Below are positions 31,759 to 44,750 of a stretch of DNA of 64,000 nucleotides, one piece after another. The notes beneath the pieces were generated by a model that worked only from the letters and a program-made list of their open reading frames with translations, did not search any database and had not been told where the DNA came from. The DNA comes from Rehmannia glutinosa (lineage: Eukaryota > Streptophyta > Magnoliopsida > Lamiales > Orobanchaceae), in assembly GCA_016081115.2 (NCBI GenBank), contig CM071928.1, forward strand, positions 60,333,950 to 60,397,949. The letters run 5' to 3'. Position 1 is the stretch's first letter; each line of letters opens with the position of its first letter. A program made the position numbers and the translations under genes.

Positions 31759-34503
31759 TTAGCCGTCCTTCTCATCTTCAATCTTTATAATACTTTTCAG
31801 CTTCATAGAAGTGGTTGATGAAGAAAAATCTTCACACAATCTACGCTTGCACATAGGAGATTCGGACGTCGAGGGCCTCTTCTTAAGGTTCTTAATCAGA
31901 GTATTAACTTCAAATTCCGACAAAGACTCTTCCTACAAACAAATAAAAACATATTGTGTTAATATTTAAACATATACAACAATACTAAAATTTATTTAAT
32001 CCCATTAAAAAAATCAAATAATATAGTATTACAAATATAAAAAATCAAACTAATAATAATAATTTACAAAATTAAACCTTATCATCACAAACATCATCCG
32101 ACTGCAGCTTGGACAGAAAATCCGACTCCTATACACCAAAAAATTAAATTATTGATTTATAATAATCATTTGTAATAAATATTATAATAAAAAATTAATA
32201 TTTGAATAACCTGACTCTCGAGATTCATCACTCCATATTTCCAAATCAAATCTGGATCTGCCGAAAGCTTAGCAATGGAAAAGATACCAGAATAATTATG
32301 GAGCTGTTCAGATTTTATCTGTACTTTGAAAAGAAATTTCTTCCCGATGAGTCCAGATAGTTCCTCGGGCAACTCCTCACCTCCCCGCTACAAAAATTCA
32401 TACAATTATATTACAATAATTCTTAAAAATTATATAATTGTTAAAAAGGCAACATATGATATATTTAATAAGTTAAAAACCTCAAGATGTTCCTTCCTCA
32501 AATCCGTGCAAGACTTTCCAATCAGATTTTCCAAATCCCTATCCCAATAAAGTAAAGTGGCGCTTGCACTTTCATCAACAACTTGGACAGTAATCATGTA
32601 CCTAGTCAAATTTTTATTCCAAAAATAATATTAGACCAACTAAATAACAAATTGATTATATTAGAACCTAAATAAAAATAATTTAAAAATTTACCTCAAA
32701 ACCCCTGTGTGAAACAAATCATCACACTTCACACAATAAAAATTATCCACTGCTTGGTGCATCTTCTTTCCACAGTTAGTACACGCAAGATACCACCAAT
32801 CTTCCGAAATTGAAACGACTCTTTCACAAATCCAAAAACTACCAGCCTATATAGATTATATTAGTAAATTAGAAAAAAAATATATACAAATAAATATTTA
32901 TTATTTAATTAAAATTATTATTTAAATAAAAAGGGATTATAAAAAATAAAATTACCTTTTCACAATCATACAAATAATCAACAGTTTTTACCGATGCATC
33001 CGGAGCTTCAAGTTCATCTTTAGTCGTCCGTGCGAAGGGCAAACTAACATGACTAATAGAGAATGTAGGATTGTTGCTGCTCAAAATCCTGATTTAAAAA
33101 AAAAATTGTTAATAAACGTAGATAACATGTTCAATATTCAATAATTGAAAATTGTCAAATAATATTACCTCTTCTTGAACTCTTGGATCTCAGCAACTTT
33201 CTCATTCACAAGCAATTTTGTAACATGAAAGGTATTGGATACCTTAACTTGACCTTCAAAATAAAAAAAAAACAATTATTAAATAGTTAAATTACAGAAC
33301 TAAATCAGAAATAAATTTGAAGAAAAAAAAATAAAAAAACAAATAGAGCGAGAAAAAAAGTAAACAAATATTAAATAGTTCAATTGCGAAAATCTTTCAA
33401 AAAATATAAAAATCAAACATTACAAATATTTTTTATTAGAAATTTCAAATCGAGTGTATTTTTGGTACGAGATAATAGAAGCGAGAAAAAGTAATTAAAT
33501 ATTACAAAAACTTAAATTACAGAACAAATTCAGACATAAATTTTTTAAAAAATATAATATATAAAAAATTAATAAAAAAACCGTACCTTTAAAAACTTTT
33601 GCTCGTCCCATCTGCAAAATTATAACCAACGGCTCAAATAATTCTGCTCCAAGTGCGGCTTAATCTGTTCCGCATAATTCTCCCAAAGCGTACATGTGAT
33701 GCGATTGTTTCTAAAATATTAAAATGATATTAAATTTACACGTAAAAATATATAAAACAAATATGAAAACTATGAGATCTAAAATAATATAATATTACTT
33801 ACTCTAGATCCTCCAAAGTTAAATCCAAAAATTTGGTAAGACGTCCATTGATATCTTTATTTTGTGCCGAGTGCATCGAAATCACCTTTCCAATAATATC
33901 TACAAAATAACGTTCAGTAAATTAAAATCAATGTAGCAAATACATTTACTATGAGAGAATAAATGAAATAGAAACATACCTATTAGCATCGTGTCATCAA
34001 CCTTATTAGTGTCAGCCAAATCACTAAATTTTATGAAGTTGTACATGAATCTAGGAAACGTTTCATCAAACATTTCAAAAACATGTGTTTTTCCATAAAA
34101 CATAATCTTCAGATGACTGGCAGTTGTTTTATATTTATCAGTTTGTTTTTCAACAATAAAATCTTTGATTGCATAAACATGGCCTTCTTTTAGACTTTTT
34201 CGGAAATTGGGAATTTGATATTTTCTAATAGTACCATGAATTCGATCACCCTGTAAAACAGAAAATAAAAATAGTCAGATTATTGAGAATAACATATATA
34301 AAAAATCAAACCAAAAAAATGCATAAGAAGGCTGTAAAAAAATATTAAATTACCGAAGCATCGTGAAAAATGCATTCAATACTCCCTATTTGTTTGTTAT
34401 CGTGAAATGCTGACTTTTCATACTTTCTCACGAGCCGTAATTTCATTGCCCAAAGTGTTTTGCTATCGTTCAATTCACAAATTAGATTGAAAATAGGTGC
34501 CAT
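31759..34503 (-). pseudogene. RPA70 (RPA1)-like single-stranded-DNA-binding protein gene, frameshifted
   Basis: Eleven exons with consistent GT/AG borders: 34354-34503, 33980-34250, 33803-33899, 33587-33710, 33169-33253, 32956-33088, 32695-32846, 32481-32601, 32211-32387, 32078-32128, 31759-31932. The start MAPIFNLICELN and the first exons match plant RPA1-like N-terminal OB-fold proteins (DUF223 type). Exon 4 has ITCTLWENYAEQIKP and VIILQM, an RPA OB-fold signature. Exon 7 holds a C4 zinc motif (ACTNCGKKM, then YCVKC) as in RPA DNA-binding domain C; the tail is acidic and basic. RPA1 binds single-stranded DNA in replication and repair. Exon 4 is 124 bp where its flanking phases need 125, and the reading changes frame between the two OB-fold motifs near 33640. 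A lone one-base loss or a sequence error could explain that; all other exons keep phase. RPA-like genes are known cargo of plant Helitrons. Confidence 0.78.
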
Positions 34504-34609
34504 GTGTTTTTTCAATAATAACGAAAGGATATGTAATCGAAAAGATATTCTTCCTGTTGCTACTGCTGTTTTTTTGAATGTGTGTAAAATTAACTGATCG
34601 TCATTCTTA

Positions 34610-34617
34610 TATTTATA
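34610..34617 (-). promoter_or_regulatory. TATA box of the RPA-like gene
   Basis: TATAAATA on the minus strand lies about 107 bp upstream of the start codon at 34503, in otherwise unremarkable AT-rich DNA. Confidence 0.5.
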
Positions 34618-35423
34618 GGATATGAATTTTCTTTCTGTCCAGATCATTAACGTTTTGGAAAATATTGTAAAATCCAGCTTTACAAAAATAGGATATTCGA
34701 AGTATATTGTAAAATATGATATGCAATAACTGAAAAAGAATTTTGTTAGGCTTGTATTTTTTCTGCAGGAAATATTTTATTCATGAAATCCAAAAATCGG
34801 ATCTGTAACATTAATTTTCAATCTAATTATTTATGGTATTTTGCTTAATTTCGATCTGTATAATATTTCATTCCAATTGTAATGTAAAACTGAAGGGCTA
34901 TCAAATTTTTTTATGGCATTTATTTAGTATTGTATGTTAGATTCCCGAATCTGTTTGATATGTAACACAAAAGAAAATCAAAATTATGTATGACTTTTTT
35001 TTTCCCGATCTGTCAACGCGTGGGATATGTACAACAAAAACAACAAACAAATTTTTTATGGTATTTTTCATATTTAACCTGCACAATTCGCGAATACTTT
35101 CCATGCCAGCACAAATACAAAATCTTCATGCAAACCAGAAATCAATTGAAAAAAGGATCCAGAAATTTTATGGAAGTCAAACTTGCTTATTTTGTAAATA
35201 TTGTGCATGGAAACAGTAAATTAATTAATACCATCAGTTAATAACCGATGCCAACTGTTTAATATGGTCAAACTTTCCATTTTATAAATATATAATCTTT
35301 AGAATCCGGTTATACTGTCAAACCTAGCAAAAAATATACCCGAAATTTTTTAGCAATAACGTTTAGGCGGGAAAACATTTATAAAAATCATTTTGCTATT
35401 ATATATATATATATATATATATA
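34618..35423. other. 5' flank of RPA-like gene, no gene seen
   Basis: AT-rich DNA without a convincing frame, ending in about 13 TA units (35399-35423). On the minus strand this run starts TCTATATATATA right after an A, which fits the 5' TC end of a Helitron. Confidence 0.35.
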
Positions 35424-35425
35424 GA

Positions 35426-35710
35426 TTCAGTATTCGTTTACTGTTTATTATTCTCCCTCGTTTACCGTGCTGACTTGAGTGTCAGAGGGGCCCTCTTGGG
35501 ACAACCTTAGGGCTCGTCTAACGTTTGTAGGTGTTGTAGACAAGTACCCAATAGAAGATTTCCAGTGTTGGAAAAACTTAGACATATTCAGAAACCTTGA
35601 CTTAGAATGATCTGCGTATCTGCCCTAGAAAAAGCAGCATCAAGGTTAGACGGAATAAATTAAAATTAATTTAATTTTCCAACACGCACAAATGATATAT
35701 CTGTGTTTTC
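35426..35710 (+). repeat. Fragment of a gypsy-type LTR (U5 side)
   Basis: The text GTGCTGACTTGAGTGTCAGAGG, GGGACAACCTTAGGGCTCG and TAACGTTTGTAGGTG resembles the U5 region of a common plant Ty3/gypsy LTR. Its left part is missing exactly where the TA run and possible Helitron end begin. Confidence 0.45.
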
Positions 35711-36279
35711 ATGTTGTAATAATTTGTTTTATGATCTATCTTCTTCAACCACTGTCTTTGGTGGTGCAGCTGCACCATTATTCGAAGTGGAAGTCTGTAT
35801 GTCTCCATTAGATCCTCCAACAGTAACACAAGAAAACAATCCTTTTAATTTTACATAAGTCAGTAAATGCTTTTGGTTGGAAAAAAATACCTTTTTGTCT
35901 CCTGTATTTTCTTTTACAGGTTCATAAATTTGCACTTTAAGTTTTTTTTTTACCCCTTTTCAACAGCTTTTTTCCCCCTTATTTCTTTTGAGTGTGTGTA
36001 TGTGAACCTTTTTTCATAATCTTTAAAGATAATGCTATATTGGGGACCATATATGAAACTGTCCTTGCAATTCCGCAGATGATTCTTTTCCATTTGGATA
36101 GTATCAATTTTGGCAATGTAATACACCATTAATCGACAATTCTTTATTTCATTTTTGTGTTTATCATTTATTTTTCGTTATAAGAAAGTAGGACTTAATT
36201 TTTTAAATAGGTATTTATTGTTGATCATACGCACTTGACGCATATTCGTATATTTGTGAGTTGGATTAAACACAAAATG
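35711..36279. other. Unassigned DNA with a short minus-strand frame
   Basis: A 68-codon minus frame (35935-35729) ends in an A/P/N-rich tail (SNNGAAAPPKTVVEEDRS). It reads like plausible coding sequence and may contain a small intron (GT near 35892), but I do not recognise it and no upstream exon was found. Confidence 0.25.
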
Positions 36280-37215
36280 AATATACTTGCGGGGATTGGA
36301 TCAATTAATAAAATCGGGGTTGTAGGATAAGAACAATAGGGACTAATCTTAGCCATTGATTGAAAATATTGGATGAATAAGATCTTCCACCTTTTTTGGT
36401 AACTAGTTTGTAACTACCTTTCATTAAGAATAATATAGTAATTTATTGTTTATAACTGACTTATATAATGCCTTATTTACTGGCGCAATTTTAGGGACAA
36501 TTTTTTTTTTTTTCGGAGTCCAGCATATTTAGTATTTTTTTTGCTGATTAGACAACTTTTATATAATGCACTGTTAGTTATTTTTTATTGCAATGTTTTA
36601 TGACATAGTGGAGAGTAAACATAATTAGTTTTAATTTATTTTGATGCTTAGATAGATCTTAGACAACATATAGTTATTTATTTTTTGTTGCATTGTTTAT
36701 GACACTTATTGCATAGTTGGATATAATGTACTGCACATTTAGATTATACACACTGCATATATAGTTTCTAGACAATACATAGTTAGTTGACTATTGCAAC
36801 ATAGTTTATAACACTTATTGCATACTTGAGTATAATTTACTGCATATTTAGTTTTTTTGTACATTGCATAGATAGCTTTCAGACAATGCATAATTAATTG
36901 ATTTTGATGCATCATAGTTAGTTGATTTTTGTTGCATAGTTTTAATGACAGATTCTGTTTCCAATTGTGCATTCGTTATTTATGGGATTGTGGAAGATAA
37001 TGGTAGATTCTCTTTCCAATTGTGTATCCGTTTTTTATGAGATTAGTTATCAATTAAGGTAGATTTTACTTTATTACCCTTTCTTTGATTAAATTAATTT
37101 TTTAATTATATTTTTGTCCATCTAATAACAACCACTCAATGATTCAATCATTAATGGCTAAAATTAATCCTTACGATCTCACCTAAGGCTCTGGTCTCAC
37201 TGGATCCTCTCCCTA
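36280..37215. mobile_element. Possible inverted-repeat element with tandem repeats inside
   Basis: Left text GGGACTAATCTTAGCCATTG near 36340 and right text (reverse complement) AAGGATTAATTTTAGCCATTA near 37100-37160 form imperfect inverted arms, with GGATC-containing outer parts on both sides. The centre holds tandem repeats of about 110 bp. No target duplication was established. Confidence 0.35.
36570..36980. repeat. About 3.5 degenerate tandem units of ~110 bp
   Basis: Units around 36570-36689, 36690-36797 and 36798-36905 share ATTGCATAGTT, TATAATGTACTGCA, TAGACAATGCATA and TAGTTAGTTGA, with many substitutions. A partial unit follows. Confidence 0.55.
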
Positions 37216-37403
37216 TATTAATTGCGTATGTGTCATAATATTTTGGATTAATTGCATGTTTTGTTGGTGAAGCTTAGAAGAAGGAACGAATTGTTGTATG
37301 AGCAACCAAATTATTACATCAAAATAGAACATTATCTAAAACAAATGGATAATTCAATTCATTATGAGTTAGATACACACACATACATATATACAAGCTA
37401 GAT

Positions 37404-37590
37404 TGTAATTTCAGTCTCCTATATATTTGATGAGATCTTCTATTCCAAGATTGTGTGTCATATAGTTAGGGTTCAAAATTGATCTCCTATTACAATAGGT
37501 GGTGGCAATTTAGGGACAAATTAAGATTGAAAAATCCATACAATTTGAGGACCTCTGACATCGAGACTCACTAAATTGGCCAGTGAAATG
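37404..37590. repeat. Left arm of an inverted-repeat element split by a copia element
   Basis: The text AATAGGTGGTGGCAATTT, GATTGAAAAAT and CAATTTGAGGACCTC is matched in reverse complement at 49845-49985. The two arms lie either side of the Ale-type retrotransposon, so they are the halves of one older element. Sequence 37591-37793 belongs to its interior. Confidence 0.6.
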
Positions 37591-37793
37591 CACGTGACTG
37601 TAATATGCCGACCTAAATTGGAGATTTTGCTATCGGGGTAATGAGATGCTATTCAAGTGGGTATAACTTAACTCTCTTTTGATTATACCAAGTGTCCCAT
37701 TATGACATATGCATGTATATTTTTTTCAAAAAAAAAAAAAGAATAGAAATGGGACAAATGTTATAATCTCAATGGAGTTGGGTGTTTCTCTAA

Positions 37794-37944
37794 TGAAGAG
37801 AGAAATGTAGAGTGATTTCATATATGAGAATTGAGGAATTACAGAGAGGGTAACATCTTATTTATAGAGGAAGATAGAGGATGAAACTAATCTAACAATA
37901 AGCTAACTGTAACAGAAATCTTAACTAATTCTAAACTAATTACA
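37794..37944 (-). repeat. 3' LTR of the Ale-type element (151 bp)
   Basis: Matches 49675-49825 closely: GAAGAGAGAAATGTAGAG, ACAGAGAGG.TAACATC, TTTATAGAGGAAG, AAGCTAACTGTAACAG. It holds TATAAATA on the minus strand. A G-rich purine tract (minus strand GCATGGGGTATA) lies just inside. Confidence 0.88.
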
Positions 37945-37972
37945 ACTGATACTGTTACAATATACCCCATGC

Positions 37973-40458
37973 TTAAGTGATGGCTGATCTTATGTCTTTT
38001 GAAGAAGCAAGAGGCAACTTAGAGCATAACATCTGAAACCATAATGAAGATAATGACTTAGTGCACATGTCTGCTGTTTGTTCCTCAGAAGGGATGAAAC
38101 GAACATCTACAGTTTTGGCAAGGACTTTTTCTCTAACAAAGTACACATCGATTTCAATATGCTTTGTTCGAGCATGCGAAACCGGATTAGAAGCCAAGGC
38201 TGCTGCACTCTAATTATCACACCATATTAGTGATAGAGATTTCACTTTCAACCCCAGTTCTTGAAGTAAAGATTGAAGCCACAAGAGAATGGTACTCACT
38301 CTCCGCACTACTCTGGGACACCACTGTCTGTTTCTTAGAACTCCAGGTGAGAAGATTAGAACCAAAATAAATCAAATGCCCCCCAGTAGACCGTCTATCA
38401 TCTGCGCAACTCGCCCAATCCGCATCAAAGAAGGTTTCCAATAACAGCCTGGTAGAAGAATAGAAGGCAATACCAAGAGTACTGGTAACCCTGAGATATC
38501 TCAACAAATGTTTGCAAGCAATCCAATGGTTTGTTGTAGGGGCATAAGAAAACTGGTTGAGCTTATTTACAACAAAAGAGATGTCAGGGCGAGTTAGAGT
38601 TAAGTATTGTAATGCTCCAACAACACTACGATACACGGAAGGTTGATCAAAGGCATCACTATCATTCAAGGAGAGTTTGTGAGCAGTGCTTGTGGGAGTT
38701 GCACAAGGCTTACAATCAGCCATGTTCGTTTTGAGCAATAAGTCTGTAATATATTTGGACTATGTGAGAACAAGCCCTGTAGAAGACCTGGTAGCTTCTA
38801 AACCCAAAAAGTAACTGACCTCCCCCAAAATTTTTAGAGCAAACTTCCCAATAATGAGATCACATTCATGACTTCAACTGAATCCTCCCCAGTCAATAAG
38901 ATATCATCAGCATACACCAAAATAAACAACTTTCCAATAACTTTTCTGAAAAATAGAGAGCTATCAGACACAGATTCCTGGAAACCCAATGATACAAGGA
39001 AACCATTAAGTTTGTCAAACCATGCCCTAGGGGCCTATTTTAAACCATAGAGAGACTTATGTAGCTTGCATACAAAATTAGGATGTCAAGGATCAGTAAA
39101 ACCAGCAGGTTGAGCCATAAAAACTTGTTCATTGAGGTCACTAATTAGAAAAACATTATTGATGTCAATTTGTCGAATGGACCAATTGTGTGTGATAGTC
39201 AGAGAGAGTATGAGCTTGATAGTGACTGGTTTAACAACCGGACTAAAAGTCTCAAAGAAATCAATCCCAGTAGTTTGTTCAAATCCTCAAGCCATAAGTC
39301 TAGCCTTAAATGTTTCAACACTTCCATCAGCCCTGTGTTTGATTTTAAAAACCCATTTAATACTGATGATACTCATATTTGGAGTAGAAGGCACAATATA
39401 CCACGTATTATTCCACATCAATGCATCAAACTCAGTCTGCATAGCAGCCTTCCACCTTGGATCATTGAAGGCTTCAGTGACAGAACATGGCTCTATGTCA
39501 GCAGGGGTAGTAAGAAAGGCTTTAGGTTTGAGATGGCCAGTTTGAGAACGTGTGACCATGGAATGTGTGGAAAGAGAAGGTGTAGGAATAGGTGGAGGGA
39601 CAAGAGGGAATGGAGATATAGTGGATGGAGACAGGGAGGAAGTATCAGCACCTAAAGAAGATGTGGAAGGGGATGGAGATTGTAGAGGAAATGAGGAGAG
39701 ATCCACTGTGAGATTAATGCCAGGGGAAGGAGGAGGAGAAGAAACAATGGGAAGAATAGGGAGAGAACCATAAGTAATAGAAGAGTGAGAATTAGGAGCA
39801 ACAGGCTTAGAAGAGTAAGAAAATAACTCAGAATATGGGAAGTCCTCTTCATTAAACTCCACAGTACTAGCAATATAGACTCTGCCAGTTGAACTAAGAC
39901 ACTTGTAACCTTTATGTGTGAAGCTATAACTAAGAAAAATGCACTTGGAAGATCTGCATTGAAACTTATGAGTGTTATAAGGACGAAGGAAAGGAAAGCA
40001 GCTTCTGCCAAAGACCTTGAAGAAGGAGTAATCAGGGGAAAGATGAAAAAGCTTTTGAAAAGGAGAAGTAAAGTGTAATGTGGCTGTGGGAAGTCTATTA
40101 ATGGTGAACACTACAGATGAGAAAGCATCCCACCAAAATTTTAATGGAAGCTTGGCTTGAGCAAGGAAAGATAGTCCCATCTCAAATATATGAAGATGTT
40201 TCTTTTTAGCCCTACCATTTTATTGATGGATATGAGGGCAAGGATGTCTAAATTGTATGCCTAGTTGAGATAACAAAGGAGAAAAGGGATGAAACTCACC
40301 CCCCAATCAGTTTGAAGACACTTGATTTTGGTATTGAATTGTCTTTCAACAAAGGAATTGAATTGAAGGAAAACATTATAAGTTTCAGACTTGGGTTTTA
40401 AAGGAAAAATCCAAGTGAACCTTGTATAGTCATCTATAAAATGTATGTAGTATCTATA
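37973..40458 (-). pseudogene. pol: Ale-type pol, C-terminal part: integrase end, RT, RNase H
   Basis: The minus strand runs from the integrase IDDY region (about 40430) through TDWGGEF (second Asp present), then a stop TAA at 40220-40222 in the HIHQ*NGR motif. There AAA at 40205-40207 gives K where the catalytic E is expected. RT follows with a CAG-to-TAG type stop at 39035-39037 in the LYGLK*APRAW motif and an intact YADD box near 38900. RNase H (DADWASC, SAESEYHSL) is split by frameshifts near 38740 and 38205. Multiple lesions make it non-functional. Upstream coding resumes at 47627 after two inserts. Confidence 0.9.
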
Positions 40459-43400
40459 TGTGAATCCCGGATTTTTCCGAGCTATTAATTGATCCTTATT
40501 GTCGTCTATACTTTTGATCGACTATTTTACCGCGTCATTTTGACGAGTAATTATTAATAATATATACATTTTGTATTTTATTTCATTTTATTTAATTACT
40601 TGTGATCATGATCTTTATTAATTCTATTCCTCATTTATGATCACTTGATTGATCATTATTACTATTTTTGTATTTATTAGTCACCTTAGAATTTTAAGAG
40701 ACTATTTATTTTAGAGACTTTGATTTAGATTAAGTGATCATGAGACTTACAAGTGATCAAGGAAATCACTAATTATTTTGGAGATTGATATATTTCATCT
40801 ATTATCATCAAATTTGGGACAAAAAAAAATGGAATTACCATAATACCCTTGAAGTGGACGGCCAACATGGATATTTTTGGAGTAAAAATATCATCCAACT
40901 CTTGTACACCTACACCATATATTAGTCATCTTGTGTATAATTATACCATTAATTCAAACATTATACATATCATCTCTCACATCACTTCTTTAATATTATT
41001 TTTGCCAACATGTTGGAAGTCTTCCAACATTCCATTCAAACCAAGTCTTGCCCATACATTTGACCTTCAAATTGTCTCCCATGCATGAGGCAAAATGCAA
41101 GACACAATTTGAAAAAAATTCCTCTCCCCCTCTCTCACTAGGTGGACGGCCATGAGGGCCATTTTGTGCCAAAATTCCATTTTATTTTTATCACTGACAC
41201 ATTCATCTCCTACACAAATCCTCCTCCTTCTCTCTAAAAACTCCCAACTTCTCTCTACTCTTCTTCTTACTTTCTTCTTCTATACTTAGAAAAATTTTCA
41301 ACATTTTCCTCCTATTCTTCACAAAAAAATTCGAATTTGGTTTGGAGATACATTTAGAAGACTTTGAAGATTAGAGCTTGACAACATTGTTGAAGAAGGA
41401 CCTCAAGCTTGGAGAGAAAATAGTAGAGGAAATTAGACTACAAGGTAAGAATTGAGTACTAGACCCCTTCTTCCCTATTCTTTCTATTTTTTCAAATTTT
41501 AATACCCCTTTTTCATTTTTGAGAAATAGGGGCTGACCTTAGGAGATTTTGGAGTTGAACCAAAATTTCCAATTTTTAAGCTTCAACTAGTCTCCAAACA
41601 TCCACTACACAAGGTAAAGTGTAGTCCTTCTCATTTCCTTATTTCCTTCTTTTCTCCTTAATTTTTCTCTCATTTTTCTAACTCCAAATTTTGATATTTT
41701 TTTGAATTAGGGGCTGACCTAAGAAGCCTCATCCAAAAATTGTGAAATTATCCTTTTATTTCATAATTTCCAAATTTAAGGTGGGTGGAAAAATATTTTC
41801 CAACTTTTAGGTGTTTTGATTAAATGCATGTAGAAAATTTGATCATGAGCCTTGAGATATATATAATCTATGTATTGCATGTCAATTTTATATATCAAAT
41901 CATGAAAATTCTCAAGAGTTGCTCAAAATTGCTATTTATTGAATTTTAGGTGCATGCATGTACACTTTAATGTTCTAATTGATGAATTCTTGTATGTATT
42001 GGACATGCATGCGTATGATCTTTAAAATCTATGTTTTGGATGCCTTATAACCTGGAAAAGTCGAACATAATTGATTAAATTTCAATTTTGGACTTAAAAA
42101 TGTAAAAATGGAAAGTTGGTGGACTAAATTGCAAGAAAATGAAAGTTAAAGGACCCCTCTGTAAATTTCGAAATTTGGGACTGTACTCAGGTTCAAAAAT
42201 AACTTTTGGACGTTTTAATAAAGTTTTAATAGTTTTAAGATAAATAAAATCAACTTTTAAAAGCCCAAGGACTAGATTGTAAAATTTTGAAAGTTTAAGG
42301 GCTACTTTGCAATTTTTAAAACTGTACCAGACCTTAACTTTAAAATTTGAAATTTTTACTCTTAAGGTACTGGGAATTACATATTTTAAAAGTATTCCAA
42401 AAATCCAAGTGGTTAGGGCTTGGAAAACATTTTTTCTAAAATTGAGGGACTAATGTGTAAAATACTAAACTTGAGGACCCAAATGAAATTTCCAGGACTT
42501 ATGCAGCCCATGCACCTGGAAATACTAACTTAACTATAACCTAATTATATTTTGGACCCAAGGTTCAAATTTCATAACAATTGGACCCCTAAAAGCCTTA
42601 AAGGCAATTATTTCAAAATGGGACAAAAATGATATTTTCAAACGTTAAAGGACCTACACATATTGCTTTTAAAAACTGCTTTTGTCCCAATATCCTACTA
42701 ACCTTAGTGACATTTTCCAACTGGAATCACATTAAAAGCCCTTTCGGTTTGTGAGTTCCGAATTTTTAAAACTTAAGGTCCAAATTGGCAATTTTTACAA
42801 ATTTGGGACCAATGTGAGAATTTTACAAAATCTCGACTTCAAAATTTTAAAAACCTGAATCTCTGGATAATTTGGAGAATTTAGGAACTGACCTCTTAAT
42901 TTTTCAAAGTCGGGATATTTATTTATTCAATTTTTAACCCCAAAAGTGTTAGTTTTTACAAAACGGGGCTAAATTACAATTTTTCTTTTATAAAGGACCT
43001 AACTCAAATTATTTTCTCTTTTACTAAAATAGCCTTAGACCCTCTGACTTGGAGATTTAATTAAGGTATTTTATTTTCTCAAATCCTTGACTTATCAGAT
43101 CAATTTGACAGATTAATACCCGATCGCGGAGCGACTTCCTCGCCTTGCGATTTTGAATCTATAACGGGACTTATGTTCCACCTAATCTTTCAAGATATCG
43201 AAGATTGCTTATCCTTCCGATGATCATCTTCATCCAAATACTCCACCAACGCCATAATTGCCACTCGCGTTTTTCAAAAATCTTTCTAAAATCGCTTCCT
43301 CAATCAATAATACTCATTGCTGATTGATTGCCTATACATGTAATTACTTTCTTGTCGAGTCAACTTGGTGTGTCGAGCTCACAATCGGAATGGATACGTC

Positions 43401-44366
43401 GGGGGATGGAACCGGCAACTCGGCCGCTATTCCACTCTTCCCCCCATCGCCCTAATCCCGCAATCGATGTATAATCATGATTATGACGGATCCGAGCCTT
43501 GCAAGCTCCACTGTGGATTTTATCTTTGCTACGGCGATAAGGTGCCGATCTTGGACCATACTTGACCGGGAGTTACAAGGAAGAACGAAGGAATCACCGC
43601 CTCGATCCACACGATTAAGTTATCGGACCCATTTTGGTTGGCGTTACATTTCCGCACACAATCACTACTGTTTTGCATTGGTTGGCGCTACAAATCCGTG
43701 CGCAACCATTATTTGTCTTGCATTGGGATTGGCGTTACACTTCCGCACGTAATCCTACCGTCTTGACCGAACCACATAGTGCCTGTGTGACCATGAATGT
43801 TTTCTTGAATCGTATAAGTATATTATTTAAATATTTTATCACGACGCTTATGAATCGTGTGTGAAATCCATGCATCATACTCACGCGTTTTCATATAATT
43901 TTTTCTCACATTAACTATATTGCGCCACACTTGCACACGATCACCCCACCACCCACCGAGATTTTTGTCTCATCCCCACCGTTTTCTAACCTTAGATGAG
44001 GATTTCGTTGAAGATGCTGAACCGGCTCTGGATTGAGACCTTGTACTACGCTTGTTGGATTTACTACTTCTTCTTGTTGTTGATTGGACTCTTTTCTTAT
44101 GTTGTTGTCGGACTTTTGTATTTCATTCCATTCCAGTTTGTAACTGAAGGGCGTAGGACCCTTTGACTTTAAGTTGCTATTTTGCTGATTTTCGGGTTGT
44201 AAAATGGATTATGGATCGTAGACTTATGTTGTATTCGTACTTGTTATTTTATTTCCGTTGCTATTTAGACTCTGTTTCATTGGGTTCTCGTTGATATTTG
44301 TCTGGACTGTTTGGTTATTATATTTAAGTTGTGGATCGTTCGTCGCGTCCCGTTTGGGGCGTGACA
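40459..44366. mobile_element. Solo LTR of a Tekay/Del-like gypsy element, 3.9 kb
   Basis: Opens TGTGAATCCCGG and ends GGGGCGTGACA (TG...CA). It interrupts the copia integrase. The flank on the left is CTATA; on the right CTTAT, which equals CTATAT with one base lost, so a degraded 5-bp duplication is likely. There is no gypsy coding domain; its text (repeated 'ggactaaattgc' style phrases, U5 with GGCGTTACA.TTCCGCAC repeats) fits the very long LTRs of Tekay/Del chromoviruses. Lineage is inferred without domains. Confidence 0.7.
43629..43770. repeat. Three ~45-bp units in the gypsy LTR
   Basis: Units carry TTGGTTGGCGTTACATTTCC, GGTTGGCGCTACAAATCCG and GATTGGCGTTACACTTCCG, each followed by a GCAC..AATC/CCAT segment. 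Confidence 0.7.
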
Positions 44367-44750
44367 CTTATCCTTCTCTAGATATACTACAACATAAATG
44401 ACAGTAGGTAACACTCAAAAAATGTTACTTAATGGCCATAAAATGTTACTATTGACAATAGGTAGCACTTTTATGGCGCTGCACTTGCCCGTGCTACCTA
44501 TAGTCTAAGGTATCACTTTTATTAGCTTTTAGTAACACTTTTTCTAAGTGTTACATTAAGTTTTGTATTGGTAACACTTTGAAGCAATATTTCTAAAGTG
44601 TTACATATGAACCTTATGTAACACTTTTTTGTAACACTTTTTATATTTGTAACACTTTAAAAAAAATACTTCTAAAGTGTTACATATGAATCTTGTGTAA
44701 GACTTTTTTTGTAGCACTTCGTAGAAATACTATTTTTTGCCACCATGTAA

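Noticed and set aside
43365..43864. Plus frames of 60-90 codons in the 3.9 kb LTR
   Set aside because: They run through tandem LTR units and have no protein signature.
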